Assembly: GCA_036504215.1 (NCBI GenBank)
Contig: DASXVO010000046.1
Location: forward strand, 62,001-126,000
Source: Vicinamibacterales bacterium
GTDB lineage: Bacteria > Acidobacteriota > Vicinamibacteria > Vicinamibacterales > Fen-181
Length of the DNA: 64,000 nucleotides
Direction of reading: 5' to 3'
Made by a program: the position numbers and the translations under genes. Each line of letters opens with the position of its first letter. Position 1 is the first letter of the stretch. Shown in pieces: positions 7,279-15,674 of the stretch. The notes under the pieces were generated by a model. It had not been told where the DNA came from. It was given only the letters and a program-made list of their open reading frames with translations, and did not search any database.

Positions 7279-9709
7279 TGGCTTCTGCAATCGCGAGCGC
7301 GGTCACCGGCTTGGGAATGTAGCCGTTCATGCCGGCGGCCAGACAATGCTCACGGTCGCCCTGCATCGCGTTGGCGGTCAGCGCAACGATCGGAATGATG
7401 CCGACGGGAGCGGGCAGCTTTCGAATCTCCCGGGCGGCTTCATATCCATCCATGTCCGGCATCTGGCAGTCCATCAACACCACGTCGTAGGGGTTGGCCT
7501 GAACCTCGTTCAGCGCTTCCCTGCCCGTCCGGACGGCGTGTCCCTGGAATCCGATCTTCAGCAGCATGGCGAGGGCCACGCGCTGGTTGACCGGGTTGTC
7601 CTCCGCCAGCAGCACGCGCACGCGCTTTCGCTGCGCTTCGGACTCGGCCAGCGTGTGGCGCGTGATGATCGGCTGGCGCCCGTCTGACTGCGGCTGCGCC
7701 TGGCGGCCGAGGGCGAGAGCCAGGCAGTCGTGCAGATGCCGGCGGCGGATCGGCTTGGTCAGGTACGCCGAGAAGCCGGCATCTTCGAGCGCTCGGGCCT
7801 CGCCCTTCTGCCCGAGCGAGGTCATCATGACGAGCGCCGTGCGCGCCGTGATCGGATCCGCCTTGATCCGCCGTCCCAGCTCGAGGCCGCTGGTCTCGGA
7901 CAGCAGCATGTCGACAATCGCCGCGTCGAAGGGAGTCCCTGCCTCGGCCGCGCCGCGCAGCAGCGCCCACGCCTCATCGGCATCTCCCGCCTCCACCGCG
8001 TGACATCCCCATGCCGCGAGCAACCGCATCACGAGCAGCCGATTCGTCGCGTAGTCGTCGATGACGAGCACGCGCGCGCCCGACAGGCCCGCGGGCGGCT
8101 CGGCAACCCGCATCGATCTGGCCGACTGCTTGTCGAAAGTCGCAGTGAACCAGAACGTCGACCCACGGCCCTCCGCGCTCTCCGCGCCAATCCGGCCCTG
8201 CATCAACTCGACGAGCTGTTTCGAGATGGCGAGGCCGAGACCGGTGCCGCCGTACCGGCGGGTCGTCGACCCATCCACTTGCGTGAACGGATTGAACAGG
8301 AATGCGAGGCGGTCGGCCGGGATGCCGATGCCGGTGTCGGTCACCGAGAAGCGAATCACGACGCACTCATCGTCGTCACGCTCGAGGTCGGCGCGGAGGA
8401 CGACCTCGCCGGCGTCGGTGAACTTCACCGCGTTGCCGGCCAGGTTCACGAGCACCTGACGGAGGCGTCCCGGATCGCCACATAACAGGTTCGGGATGTC
8501 CTGGGCCACCAGGCAGGTGATGCGGATCCCTTTCTCGTGAGCCTTCGGCGAGAGGAGTTCGGCCGTGTTCTCGAGCGTGACCTGCAGATCGAAGTCGATG
8601 TGCTCGAGTTCGAGTCGCCGCGCTTCGATCTTCGAGAAGTCGAGGATGTCGTTGATGAGGGCCAGCAGCGCATCGGCGCTCACGTGCACGATGTCCGCGT
8701 ACTGCTGCTGCTCGGCTGTCAGTCCCGTGTCTGACAGCAGGTCGATCATGCCGATCACGCCGTTCATCGGCGTCCGGATCTCGTGGCTCATGTTCGCCAG
8801 GAACTCGCTCTTGGCGATGCTGGCCTGCTCGGCTTCGCGGGCGAGTCGCTGCGCCTCGAGCGTCGCCTCCTGGAGACGCCGGTTCGTCAGTTCCACTTCG
8901 AGTTCCGCCCGGTGCCGCCGCGTGATGTCCCGGCTGACGCCCACCAGTCCGACGATCCGTCCCTCGGCGTCGGCGAGCGGGGCCTTGGTCACCAGCAGGT
9001 AGGCCGGCGATCCGTCGAGGTAGACGCTCACTTCGTCGCGGTTCACGATCGGCTGCCCGGTGTCGAGCACCTGCTGGTCGTCGGCCAGCGAGCGCTCGGC
9101 GATCACGGCCGGCCGGAAGTCCGCATCCGTCTTCCCCAGCACCTCCTCCTGGGTCAGTGCGCCGAGCGCGGCGATGTGCGCCGAATTGTTGAGGATGAAC
9201 CGGCTGTGCGTGTCCTTGACGTAGATGCGATCGGGCAGGGTGTTGACGAGCGAGCGCAGCAGGTTGCGCTCGGCGGCGAGGCTGGCCTCTGCGCGCTTCT
9301 GCGCCGTGATGTCCCGCCAGGTCACGAACAGCGCCGCGTCGTCACCGAGCGCAACACGTACGAGGACGACATCCGCCCAGAACTCGGACCCGTCCGGGCG
9401 GAGGTACAGCCACTCGCCCTGGCCAGCGCCTGTGGCCAACGCCTCGGCGAACATGATCCTCGCCCGGTCCGCCGATGCGCAGCCGTCGGGTTGAAGTGCG
9501 GGCGAGAGATCGTGTGCCGCGCGGCCCGCGATCGCATCGTGTGGTCGGCCGGCGAGGGCGACGGCGGCGGCGTTGCAATCCACGAACGCCAGATCGCGGA
9601 CGAGGAGGCATGGCTGCGGCGAAGCGAGAAACAGGGCGTGCAGTGCCTGTTCGCCGGCCCACAACGCGGCGGTTGGACCTGATTGTTGGACGATTTCCAT
9701 CGGCGGCAC
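7214..9709 (-). CDS. Hybrid sensor histidine kinase with two PAS domains and two receiver domains
   Basis: An 831-residue cytoplasmic kinase. Order: PAS (about 25-140), PAS/PAC (about 155-265, ending [10 protein letters not shown]), short coiled coil, HisKA with H-box [12 protein letters not shown] (His about 309), HATPase with N-box [10 protein letters not shown] and the [10 protein letters not shown] box, receiver 1 ([10 protein letters not shown], Asp in AAIVDML) and receiver 2 ([10 protein letters not shown], Asp in [10 protein letters not shown]). No transmembrane helix is evident. The start could be the GTG at 9709 or the ATG at 9700. A TACAAT -10-like box lies at 9754-9759 on the minus strand. 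The last 65 bp overlap the convergent permease gene. The output is unknown; no partner HPt or regulator is adjacent. Confidence 0.93.
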   Translation of the reverse strand: MPPMEIVQQSGPTAALWAGEQALHALFLASPQPCLLVRDLAFVDCNAAAVALAGRPHDAIAGRAAHDLSPALQPDGCASADRARIMFAEALATGAGQGEWLYLRPDGSEFWADVVLVRVALGDDAALFVTWRDITAQKRAEASLAAERNLLRSLVNTLPDRIYVKDTHSRFILNNSAHIAALGALTQEEVLGKTDADFRPAVIAERSLADDQQVLDTGQPIVNRDEVSVYLDGSPAYLLVTKAPLADAEGRIVGLVGVSRDITRRHRAELEVELTNRRLQEATLEAQRLAREAEQASIAKSEFLANMSHEIRTPMNGVIGMIDLLSDTGLTAEQQQYADIVHVSADALLALINDILDFSKIEARRLELEHIDFDLQVTLENTAELLSPKAHEKGIRITCLVAQDIPNLLCGDPGRLRQVLVNLAGNAVKFTDAGEVVLRADLERDDDECVVIRFSVTDTGIGIPADRLAFLFNPFTQVDGSTTRRYGGTGLGLAISKQLVELMQGRIGAESAEGRGSTFWFTATFDKQSARSMRVAEPPAGLSGARVLVIDDYATNRLLVMRLLAAWGCHAVEAGDADEAWALLRGAAEAGTPFDAAIVDMLLSETSGLELGRRIKADPITARTALVMMTSLGQKGEARALEDAGFSAYLTKPIRRRHLHDCLALALGRQAQPQSDGRQPIITRHTLAESEAQRKRVRVLLAEDNPVNQRVALAMLLKIGFQGHAVRTGREALNEVQANPYDVVLMDCQMPDMDGYEAAREIRKLPAPVGIIPIVALTANAMQGDREHCLAAGMNGYIPKPVTALAIAEAISRCLEEAAARRSARGDSTTA

Positions 9710-9854
9710 TCAGTTGGAGACACCGGCAGGTGCACAGACCACCAGCCGCCGCCATTGTACAGGTCGGCGGCCGATCGTCCAGACAGAACTTGCAGGGCCG
9801 AGACTCCGGGGCCAGGCTTCGCACTCGCGCTGCGCACGGCAGCGCCTACACGCC

Positions 9855-10061
9855 TCAGGTGCCGCCGAAACCGATCGTGACCTTGTCACCGTCCACGATG
9901 ACGGGAACGTCGCGGCTCCCTTTGGTGAAGGTGAGCATGCGATCGAGCGATGCACGATCCTTCTTGACGTTGACGTACTCGAACGGGACGTGCCGCCGAC
10001 TGAAGTCATCACGGGCGGCTTGCGTGTAGGGTCAGGTGTCCTTCCCGAAGATGTAGACCAT
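9855..10061 (-). CDS. Glutaredoxin-like selenoprotein (UPYT motif, UGA read as selenocysteine)
   Basis: Reading from the ATG at 10061 gives 68 residues if codon 10, TGA (10034-10032), is read as selenocysteine: MVYIFGKDT-U-PYTQAARDDF and onward to stop TGA at 9855-9857. The product has a thioredoxin-fold glutaredoxin plan: beta strand VYIFG, active site U-P-Y-T in place of C-P-Y-C, cis-Pro segment DVPVIVDG, and a terminal GFGGT. A Shine-Dalgarno GGAGG sits 5 nt before the ATG, and a hairpin immediately 3' of the UGA matches the bacterial SECIS pattern (next entry). From memory, this resembles the group NCBI calls UXX-star (seleno)proteins; no search was run. It lies 50 bp after the MFS gene on the same strand, probably in the def-MFS transcript. 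The alternative is a nonsense-mutated pseudogene, but the residues on both sides are well conserved in type. Confidence 0.8.
9992..10034 (-). promoter_or_regulatory. Candidate bacterial SECIS element (UGA plus hairpin)
   Basis: On the minus strand the UGA at 10034-10032 is followed by 12 nt and then a 6-bp perfect stem, GCCGCC (10019-10014) with GGCGGC (9997-9992). Inside it, UGA (10011-10009) can pair with UCA (10003-10001), leaving an apical loop UGACU whose second base is G. The UGA-to-apical-loop distance is 23 nt. These features agree with published bacterial SECIS rules (G among the first two loop bases, loop roughly 16-37 nt from UGA). The element is wholly within the coding region, as expected for a SelB-dependent site. 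Confidence 0.7.
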
Positions 10062-10111
10062 GATGTCCTCCCGCATGTTCGCCACCCCTGTCGCGGGCGC
10101 GGGTGGCGTCG

Positions 10112-11314
10112 CTACCACTTTGTGGCAGTGGCCACCGGGTCCGGGCCCTGCCTCGCCTGGTGAAGGCCGCCGATGCTCACCGCGAACGCCGCCACCATGA
10201 GCGCCGCAGAGCTGAGGTATGGCGATGTCATGCCCCAGCGATCGAAGAGGAAGCCGCTCCAGGCCGGTCCGAGAATCCGCGCGAGGCTCGCGAGCCCTTG
10301 CGACAAACCGAGGATTCCGCCCTGATCTTCAGGGTCGGACGCTCGAGAGATCAGCGACGTCAGCGCGGGGCTGTTGAGGCCCATCCCGAACGCGAGGATT
10401 CCATTGGCGACGAAGAGGGCCGGGACCGAGCGCGAGAAGGCAATCGACGCGAGTCCGGTCGCCTGGCAGAGGATGCCCACAGGCACCAGCCGCCGCTCAC
10501 CGAATCGGCGAACGAGGCGTCCCACCAGGCCGCCCTGCACGAACGACAGCACGATGCCCACGTAGGCGAACAGGTAGCCGATGGTCTCTTCGTTGAAGCG
10601 GAACCGCCGTTCGGCGAACAGGGCGAACGTCGTCTCGAAGCCGGAGAACGCCGCAACGACCGTGAAGTAGATGAGCATCAGCGCCGGAAGCGTCGGCCGA
10701 GTCAATGCCTTCCTCAGTGCGTCGAGCCGCGAGGTTGACACCCTCGCCGTGGCCGGGATGTGGGCCGGCCGAGACTCGGACAAGAGGAACCACGCGGCCG
10801 CGAAGTTCACGAGCGCCAGCGCCGAGGCGAACAGCGGCGGCGCCATGTGGCCCCAGCGGCTGAGAACGCCCCCTATCGCCGGGCCGAAGATGAAGCCCAG
10901 CCCGAACGCCGCGCCGACGAGACCCATGCCCTTCGCGCGGTTCTCGGGCGTCGTGATGTCGGCGATGTACGCCTGGGCCGTCGAGACCGTCGCCCCGGCG
11001 ATCCCCGCGAAGATCCTCGACACGAACAGCAGCGGCAGCGAGCCCGCCAGGCCGAATACCAGGTACGATCCGAACGAGCCGAACAGGCCCAGCAGCAGGA
11101 TGGGCCGTCTGCCGACACGGTCCGACAGCCGCCCCCAGATCGGCATGAAGATGAACTGCATCAGCGAGAAGGACGCCGACAGCATCGCCACCGTCTGCGC
11201 GCTCCCGCCGAATCGCTCGGCGTAGAACGGCAGCAACGGGATGATGATCCCGAAGCCGAGCAGGTCGATGAAGACCGTGAGGAAGATGATCGCGAGTGGG
11301 GACAAGCGGCTCAC
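10112..11314 (-). CDS. MFS drug exporter (TetA/DHA1-like)
   Basis: A 400-residue major facilitator with twelve predicted helices. Helix 1 is IIFLTVFIDLLGFGIIIPLL, typical of the DHA1/TetA group. The loop 2-3 signature GRLSDRVGRRPILL is intact, and motif C-like glycines occur in GLGFIFGPAIGG. Export of a drug-like compound by proton antiport is the family expectation; the substrate cannot be read from sequence. The GTG start at 11314 directly abuts the def stop codon, so the two genes are almost certainly co-transcribed and perhaps translationally coupled. The candidate selenoprotein follows after 50 bp. Confidence 0.9.
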   Translation of the reverse strand: MSRLSPLAIIFLTVFIDLLGFGIIIPLLPFYAERFGGSAQTVAMLSASFSLMQFIFMPIWGRLSDRVGRRPILLLGLFGSFGSYLVFGLAGSLPLLFVSRIFAGIAGATVSTAQAYIADITTPENRAKGMGLVGAAFGLGFIFGPAIGGVLSRWGHMAPPLFASALALVNFAAAWFLLSESRPAHIPATARVSTSRLDALRKALTRPTLPALMLIYFTVVAAFSGFETTFALFAERRFRFNEETIGYLFAYVGIVLSFVQGGLVGRLVRRFGERRLVPVGILCQATGLASIAFSRSVPALFVANGILAFGMGLNSPALTSLISRASDPEDQGGILGLSQGLASLARILGPAWSGFLFDRWGMTSPYLSSAALMVAAFAVSIGGLHQARQGPDPVATATKW

Positions 11315-11845
11315 CTAGTCGTCATTCGCCCAGAATTTCGCGTACTCGTCCAGGAAGCACAGGGTGTCGAACGACTTCATCTTGTCGATGAACAGCACGC
11401 CGTCGAGATGATCGATCTCGTGCTGAGCGACACGCGCCGGGTAGCCCCTCAGCTCCAGTTCGACGCGGTTGCCACGGCGGTCGAGCGCCCGCACCTCGAC
11501 ACGGGTGGGCCGCACGACCTTCCCGCGGAGTCTCGGAAGGCTCAGACACCCCTCCCAGTCCTCCGCGGTCTCCTTGCCGATCGGCGTGACCTCCGGATTC
11601 ACCACGGGCAGCACGCGGATCGACCGATCCTCGTCCTGACCTTCTTCGATCCCGATGATCGCCAGTCTCAGTCCCTCGTGCACCTGCGGCGCCGCGAGGC
11701 CGATCCCGTCGTACTCCCTCATCGTCTCGATCAGATCGTCCACGAGTTTCTGGAACGCCGGCGACTTGAACTCGGATGCGTCAACCTTGCGCGCAACCTG
11801 CCGCAGCACGGGGTGTCCCATGCGCGCAATCTTCAGAATGGACAT
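11315..11845 (-). CDS. def: Peptide deformylase
   Basis: A 176-residue metalloenzyme that removes the formyl group from the N-terminal methionine of nascent proteins. All three signature motifs are present: GIGLAAPQ (motif 1), EGCLSLP with the metal-binding Cys (motif 2) and QHEIDH with the two metal His and catalytic Glu (motif 3). Length and start (MSILKIARMGHPVLR) match type 1 deformylases. A perfect TATAAT lies 8 nt upstream of the ATG, leaving no space for a Shine-Dalgarno sequence, so the mRNA may be leaderless. The usual partner fmt is not in the window. Confidence 0.96.
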   Translation of the reverse strand: MSILKIARMGHPVLRQVARKVDASEFKSPAFQKLVDDLIETMREYDGIGLAAPQVHEGLRLAIIGIEEGQDEDRSIRVLPVVNPEVTPIGKETAEDWEGCLSLPRLRGKVVRPTRVEVRALDRRGNRVELELRGYPARVAQHEIDHLDGVLFIDKMKSFDTLCFLDEYAKFWANDD

Positions 11846-11853
11846 ATCCGCTA

Positions 11854-11859
11854 ATTATA
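11854..11859 (-). promoter_or_regulatory. -10 box TATAAT just upstream of def
   Basis: On the minus strand TATAAT (11859-11854) is followed by 8 nt and then the def ATG at 11845. Transcription would start 1-3 nt before or at the start codon. The -35 region is poor. It is one of four cases in this window of a -10-like hexamer 6-8 nt from a start codon. Confidence 0.5.
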
Positions 11860-11866
11860 CAAGGCT

Positions 11867-12124
11867 ATGTCGACACGAGACGATCAACATCGTTTTCGTT
11901 TCTGCCCGGTGTGTGGCGCCCCCGCCGCACTGCGCCGGCTGAAGGCTGGCGAGCCCGAGCGGCTCGTGTGCCCCACCTGCGGTTTCATCCACTACTTCGA
12001 CCCCAAGCCGGCCGTTGGCACGATCATCGCGCTCGAGGGCGGCAAGATCCTGCTCGTCAGGCGGGCGATCGAGCCGGGCTATGGCCCCTGGGTTTTCCCC
12101 GGCGGACGCCGGTCGTGGTGGTGA
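11867..12124 (+). pseudogene. Truncated Nudix hydrolase with N-terminal zinc ribbon
   Basis: Eighty-five residues: a CPVCG...CPTCG zinc ribbon (about residues 14-41), the linker FDPKPAVGTIIALEGGKILL, and the beginning of a Nudix domain up to GPWVFPGG. The reading frame then ends (RRSWW, TGA) exactly where the Nudix box GX5EX7REUXEEXGU should begin. No Nudix box occurs in any frame before the convergent thiI gene at 12155. The enzyme core is therefore missing, and the gene is most likely a deletion remnant of an NADH-pyrophosphatase-like Nudix protein. A diverged small zinc-ribbon protein is possible but less likely. Confidence 0.75.
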
Positions 12125-12154
12125 ACGCCGCGACAATCACAGGTGGCGTCATGG

Positions 12155-13342
12155 CTATCGACCAGGAATCTCTCGAGGCGCGGGGGGGAATTCGAAGTGC
12201 TCGAGTTCCGCCGCGGCAGCGGCCTTCGACACGAGCTCCTCGATCGGCAAGACCCGTTCGGCCTCCTCGACCGCCCAGCGCGTGGCGCGCGTGGCCGGGT
12301 GCTTGGGCGTGAACAACTGGCAGCAATCCTGGTCGGGCACGATCGAGATGTCGTACGAGCCGATGCGCTGCGCCTGCGCGACAATCTCTTCCTTGTCCAT
12401 GCCGACGAGCGGCCGCAGCACCGGCAAAGTCGTCGCCGAAGCGATCACCGCCATGTTCTCGAGGGTCTGCGACGCGACCTGGCCAATCACCTCGCCAGTC
12501 ACCAGCGCGCCCGCACCGTGCTGGCGGGCGATCCGATCCGCGATGCGCATCATCAGCCGGCGGTAGACCACGACGCGCAGCGGCGACGGGACCGACAACA
12601 CCACCTGGCGCTGGATCTCGCCGAACGCCACCATGAAGAGCCGGCTCCGCAACTGGTAGCCCGTGAGCAACCCGGCCAGCTCGCGCACCTTCTCCTGCGA
12701 CGCGCGCGACAGGAACGGGTAGCTGTGGAAGTGGACGAGCATGACGCTGCAGCCCCGCTTCATCATCCGCCATGCGGCGACCGGTGAATCGATTCCGCCC
12801 GAGAGCAGACAGGCCACGCGTCCGCTCACGCCCGTCGGCAGGCCGCCGGCCCCCCGGTCTTTCGCGAAGAAATAGAATGCGTGATCGGCCAGCATCTCGA
12901 CGGTAATCGTCAATGCGGGATCGCCGAGATCGACGCGCCACCCCTTGGCCAGCTTGATCCGCCCGCCGATCTCCCGTTCGGCGTCGGGCGACTTCATCGG
13001 GAACCGCTTGTCGGACCTTTTCACGCTCACGCGGAACGACGGCGTCTCGGTGTCGCCGAGGTCGTGCAGGATGGCCGCCGCAATCTGGTCGATGTCGAGC
13101 GACGCGCGCGCCGCCCGCGAGAAGTTCGCGATGCCGAACACCCGGGCGAGGCGTTCTTTCACCTGTTCGTAGCTGGACCCGGGACCGAGGACGAGTTCGA
13201 TGCGCCCCATCAGGGGGCGAACGGCGCGGACGTCGAGGTCGGAGGTCGCGGTGCGGAGATTCTGGACGAGGCGCGCGATGAACCACGGACGGTTCCGCCC
13301 CTTGAGCGCAATCTCCTGGTAGTGGACAACGATGGAAGTCAT
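12155..13342 (-). CDS. thiI: tRNA 4-thiouridine synthetase ThiI, rhodanese-less form
   Basis: A 395-residue enzyme that adenylates U8 of tRNA for thiolation and may also serve thiazole synthesis. Residues about 1-60 form an NFLD segment (IVVHYQEIALKGRNR), then a THUMP domain (about 60-165) and the PP-loop ATP pyrophosphatase domain with LLSGGIDSPVA. The catalytic Cys lies in DQDCCQLF. The C-terminal rhodanese domain of the E. coli protein is absent, as in Bacillus-type ThiI, so a separate sulfur donor is needed. The start at 13342 is chosen because its ATG overlaps the hpnE stop (ATGA). The open frame continues upstream, but that part lies inside hpnE. Confidence 0.93.
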   Translation of the reverse strand: MTSIVVHYQEIALKGRNRPWFIARLVQNLRTATSDLDVRAVRPLMGRIELVLGPGSSYEQVKERLARVFGIANFSRAARASLDIDQIAAAILHDLGDTETPSFRVSVKRSDKRFPMKSPDAEREIGGRIKLAKGWRVDLGDPALTITVEMLADHAFYFFAKDRGAGGLPTGVSGRVACLLSGGIDSPVAAWRMMKRGCSVMLVHFHSYPFLSRASQEKVRELAGLLTGYQLRSRLFMVAFGEIQRQVVLSVPSPLRVVVYRRLMMRIADRIARQHGAGALVTGEVIGQVASQTLENMAVIASATTLPVLRPLVGMDKEEIVAQAQRIGSYDISIVPDQDCCQLFTPKHPATRATRWAVEEAERVLPIEELVSKAAAAAELEHFEFPPAPREIPGR

Positions 13343-14694
13343 CCCTGAGAGCATACAGCCTGCGCGGCCTGGTGTCCGCTCAGGACGGCTCCTTCGATGG
13401 AGGCCGGGAGCTCGGTGTCGACCCAATCGCCGGCGAGCCACAGCCCCGATATCGGCGTGCGCGTGACCGGGCGCGGCGGCTGGCTCGGGGCCAGGGAGAA
13501 CGTGGCCCGCCGTTCGCGGACGACCACGCTGCGAAGCACGGCGGCCGCGCGCGCAGACGGAAACGCGGCGACGAGTTCCTCATGGGCGCGCTGCGCCAGG
13601 GCGTCGTTCGATTCGGCGACAACAGACGCCGCGCCGCTCGACACGAACGACAGGTGCGAGGCGGAATCGCCGAGCACCTGCCGCTTGTCGAACACCCACT
13701 GGAACGTCCGGCCCGGGAGTCCGACGAATTCTCCGGGCAGCACCGGGCGATCCAGCCAGAGGTTGACGGTGACGATCGGCGAGGCCGTGACCGCACGCGC
13801 AGCCGACAGCAGCGTGTCGAGAGGGGCCACCTCGCCTGTGAAGAGCTCCGGGAGCGCGAACCAGGGCACTGCGACAACGACTGCCGGTGCGCACGTCCGG
13901 TCGGCGCGCACGTCCACGCCGACGACCCGGCCCGCCTCGACGGCGACTTTCGCGGGACTCGACACCCGCACCGTGCCTCCCCGACCTTCGACGAACCGGC
14001 GCGCGGGTTCGGCGTACATCGCAGTCAACGGCCGTAGCGGGACAGCCACCGCAGCGTCGCGCGGGTCCGGGCCGAGCATCCGGGCGAGCACCCTGACAAA
14101 CGGCGGTGCGGCCGCCTCGCTGATGGGTTGGTTGAGCGCCGCCAGGCCGAGTGGCTCCCAGAGCATGTCGCGCAGCCGGCGTGCCTGTCCGTTCCGGATC
14201 AACCAGTTCTCGACCGTCTCGCCACCTGATGCCGGCAGCCAGCCCTTGCCCGTCCTGAGAAACCGCTGCGTGCGACGAATCGGCGCGGCAAGATTGAATG
14301 CCGAGAGGCGGTCGCGCCAGCCCAGGGCCTCCCACTCGAGCAGGCCGCCAAGCAAGTGGAGCGGCGATGGCAGGGTCGGACAGACCAACACGCTCATCCG
14401 CCCCGACTCATCAACGAATGGGACCTCGAGACTCGACTGAACTCGCACGAGGTCCCGTGCGCCCACGAGGTCCAGGAACGCGAACGTCTCGTGGTAGCAG
14501 CCAAGCATCAGGTGCTGGCCGTTGTCCACCTCTTCGCCAGTCGCCGCGTCGACGAAGGTCGACGCGCGTCCACCAAGCGTGGCGCGCGATTCGAGCACCA
14601 GCACGCGAGCCCCGCCATCAGCCAGCGCGGCCGCGCAGCTGAGGCCGGCAAAGCCGGCGCCGATCACGATGACGTCGTAGGAGTGATCAGTCAC
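13339..14694 (-). CDS. hpnE: Hydroxysqualene dehydroxylase (FAD-dependent, HpnE)
   Basis: A 451-residue FAD amine-oxidase-fold enzyme. The N-terminal dinucleotide fold reads VIVIGAGFAGLSCAAALADG, followed by E at the end of strand 2 and LGGRAST. The C-terminus has the FAD-binding LWLAGDWVDTELPAS segment. Placement right after hpnC and hpnD identifies it as the HpnE step, reductive removal of the hydroxyl of hydroxysqualene to give squalene, rather than a carotenoid desaturase. It ends with a 4-bp overlap onto thiI. A 143-bp gap separates it from hpnD. Confidence 0.88.
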   Translation of the reverse strand: MTDHSYDVIVIGAGFAGLSCAAALADGGARVLVLESRATLGGRASTFVDAATGEEVDNGQHLMLGCYHETFAFLDLVGARDLVRVQSSLEVPFVDESGRMSVLVCPTLPSPLHLLGGLLEWEALGWRDRLSAFNLAAPIRRTQRFLRTGKGWLPASGGETVENWLIRNGQARRLRDMLWEPLGLAALNQPISEAAAPPFVRVLARMLGPDPRDAAVAVPLRPLTAMYAEPARRFVEGRGGTVRVSSPAKVAVEAGRVVGVDVRADRTCAPAVVVAVPWFALPELFTGEVAPLDTLLSAARAVTASPIVTVNLWLDRPVLPGEFVGLPGRTFQWVFDKRQVLGDSASHLSFVSSGAASVVAESNDALAQRAHEELVAAFPSARAAAVLRSVVVRERRATFSLAPSQPPRPVTRTPISGLWLAGDWVDTELPASIEGAVLSGHQAAQAVCSQG

Positions 14695-14837
14695 GGCACT
14701 TGGCGTCGTCGTGTTTCCATGCCCTCGGCGGCCCTACCCTTCGACCCAGTTGTGTTGACCAGCGTCTCGCGCAGGGAACGCCCGTTTCACAGGGTGCGCA
14801 GGGCGCGAAGCATGGTACACACACGTGAGCTCAGGGT

Positions 14838-15674
14838 TTAGAGGCCCAGCATCGCGCGGATCCACAAGGTCGCTGCAATCACTGCCCGACGGGGCCTGGG
14901 AACGCGGATCTTGCCGGAGAAGACATCGTAGCCGGACGCTTCGACCCGATCCAGGATCGCGCGGTAGATCCCGCCCATGATCCGGGCGGCGACCATTCGG
15001 CGCCGGTCGTGGCGAGGCAACTCTCGCTCGGCCGTTTCGTAGTAGTGGCGGGCGCGCTGGCTCTCATAGCGCAGCAGTTCACGCACCCCGGCCCCGCTGA
15101 GGCCTTTCTCCAGATCGGCTTCGGTGCACCGGAACCGCGCCAGATCCTCGAGCGGCAGGTAGATCCGGCCGCGCGACCGGTCGGTCTCCACGTCGCGGAT
15201 GATGTTCGTCAACTGCAGCGCGATGCCGAGATCCACCGCGTACTGACGCGTGCCCGGTTCGCGGTAGCCGAAGATCTCGATGCACAAGAGGCCGACAGCA
15301 GACGCCACGTGCAGACAGTACTCGCGCAGGTCGTCGAACGTGCGATACCTCGTCCGCTCGAGATCCATCGCAACGCCATCGATCACCGCTTCGAACGACT
15401 CGCGCGGCAGGCCGAACCTGGCAATGAACGGCACCAGCGCGCGCCCCTGCCGCGTTTCGGGCGTGCCGGCGCCGTAGCTCGCGGCCAACTCCCGACGCCA
15501 CCGCGCCAACTGGGCGCGCCCGCTCCCCTCGTCGTCCGGCGCCAGACCTGCGGGCGCTTCGTCCACCGCATCGTCCACCGCGCGGCAGAAATCCCATACG
15601 GCGACAATGGCGTGGCGCTTCTCGGCGGGAAGCACGAGGAAGGAGTAATAGAAGTTGGTGTCGCGACCACTCAT
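14838..15674 (-). CDS. hpnD: Presqualene diphosphate synthase (HpnD)
   Basis: A 278-residue trans-isoprenyl diphosphate synthase of the squalene/phytoene family. The first Asp-rich motif is CRAVDDAVDE and the second is NIIRDVETDRSRGRIYLP. It starts MSGRDTNFYYSFLVLP, and its ATG overlaps the hpnC stop (ATGA at 15671-15674), so upstream in-frame codons are not used. By family it condenses two farnesyl diphosphates to presqualene diphosphate, which HpnC converts to hydroxysqualene. The pairing with hpnC and hpnE supports squalene rather than phytoene production. Confidence 0.9.
   Translation of the reverse strand: MSGRDTNFYYSFLVLPAEKRHAIVAVWDFCRAVDDAVDEAPAGLAPDDEGSGRAQLARWRRELAASYGAGTPETRQGRALVPFIARFGLPRESFEAVIDGVAMDLERTRYRTFDDLREYCLHVASAVGLLCIEIFGYREPGTRQYAVDLGIALQLTNIIRDVETDRSRGRIYLPLEDLARFRCTEADLEKGLSGAGVRELLRYESQRARHYYETAERELPRHDRRRMVAARIMGGIYRAILDRVEASGYDVFSGKIRVPRPRRAVIAATLWIRAMLGL

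Noticed and set aside
12101-12130. Second selenocysteine TGA in the Nudix fragment
   Set aside because: Reading through the TGA at 12122 gives no Nudix box and runs into thiI on the other strand; no SECIS-like hairpin follows.
13339-14694. Carotenoid (phytoene) desaturase
   Set aside because: The FAD fold allows it, but the hpnC-hpnD neighbours and the absence of carotenoid genes favour HpnE.
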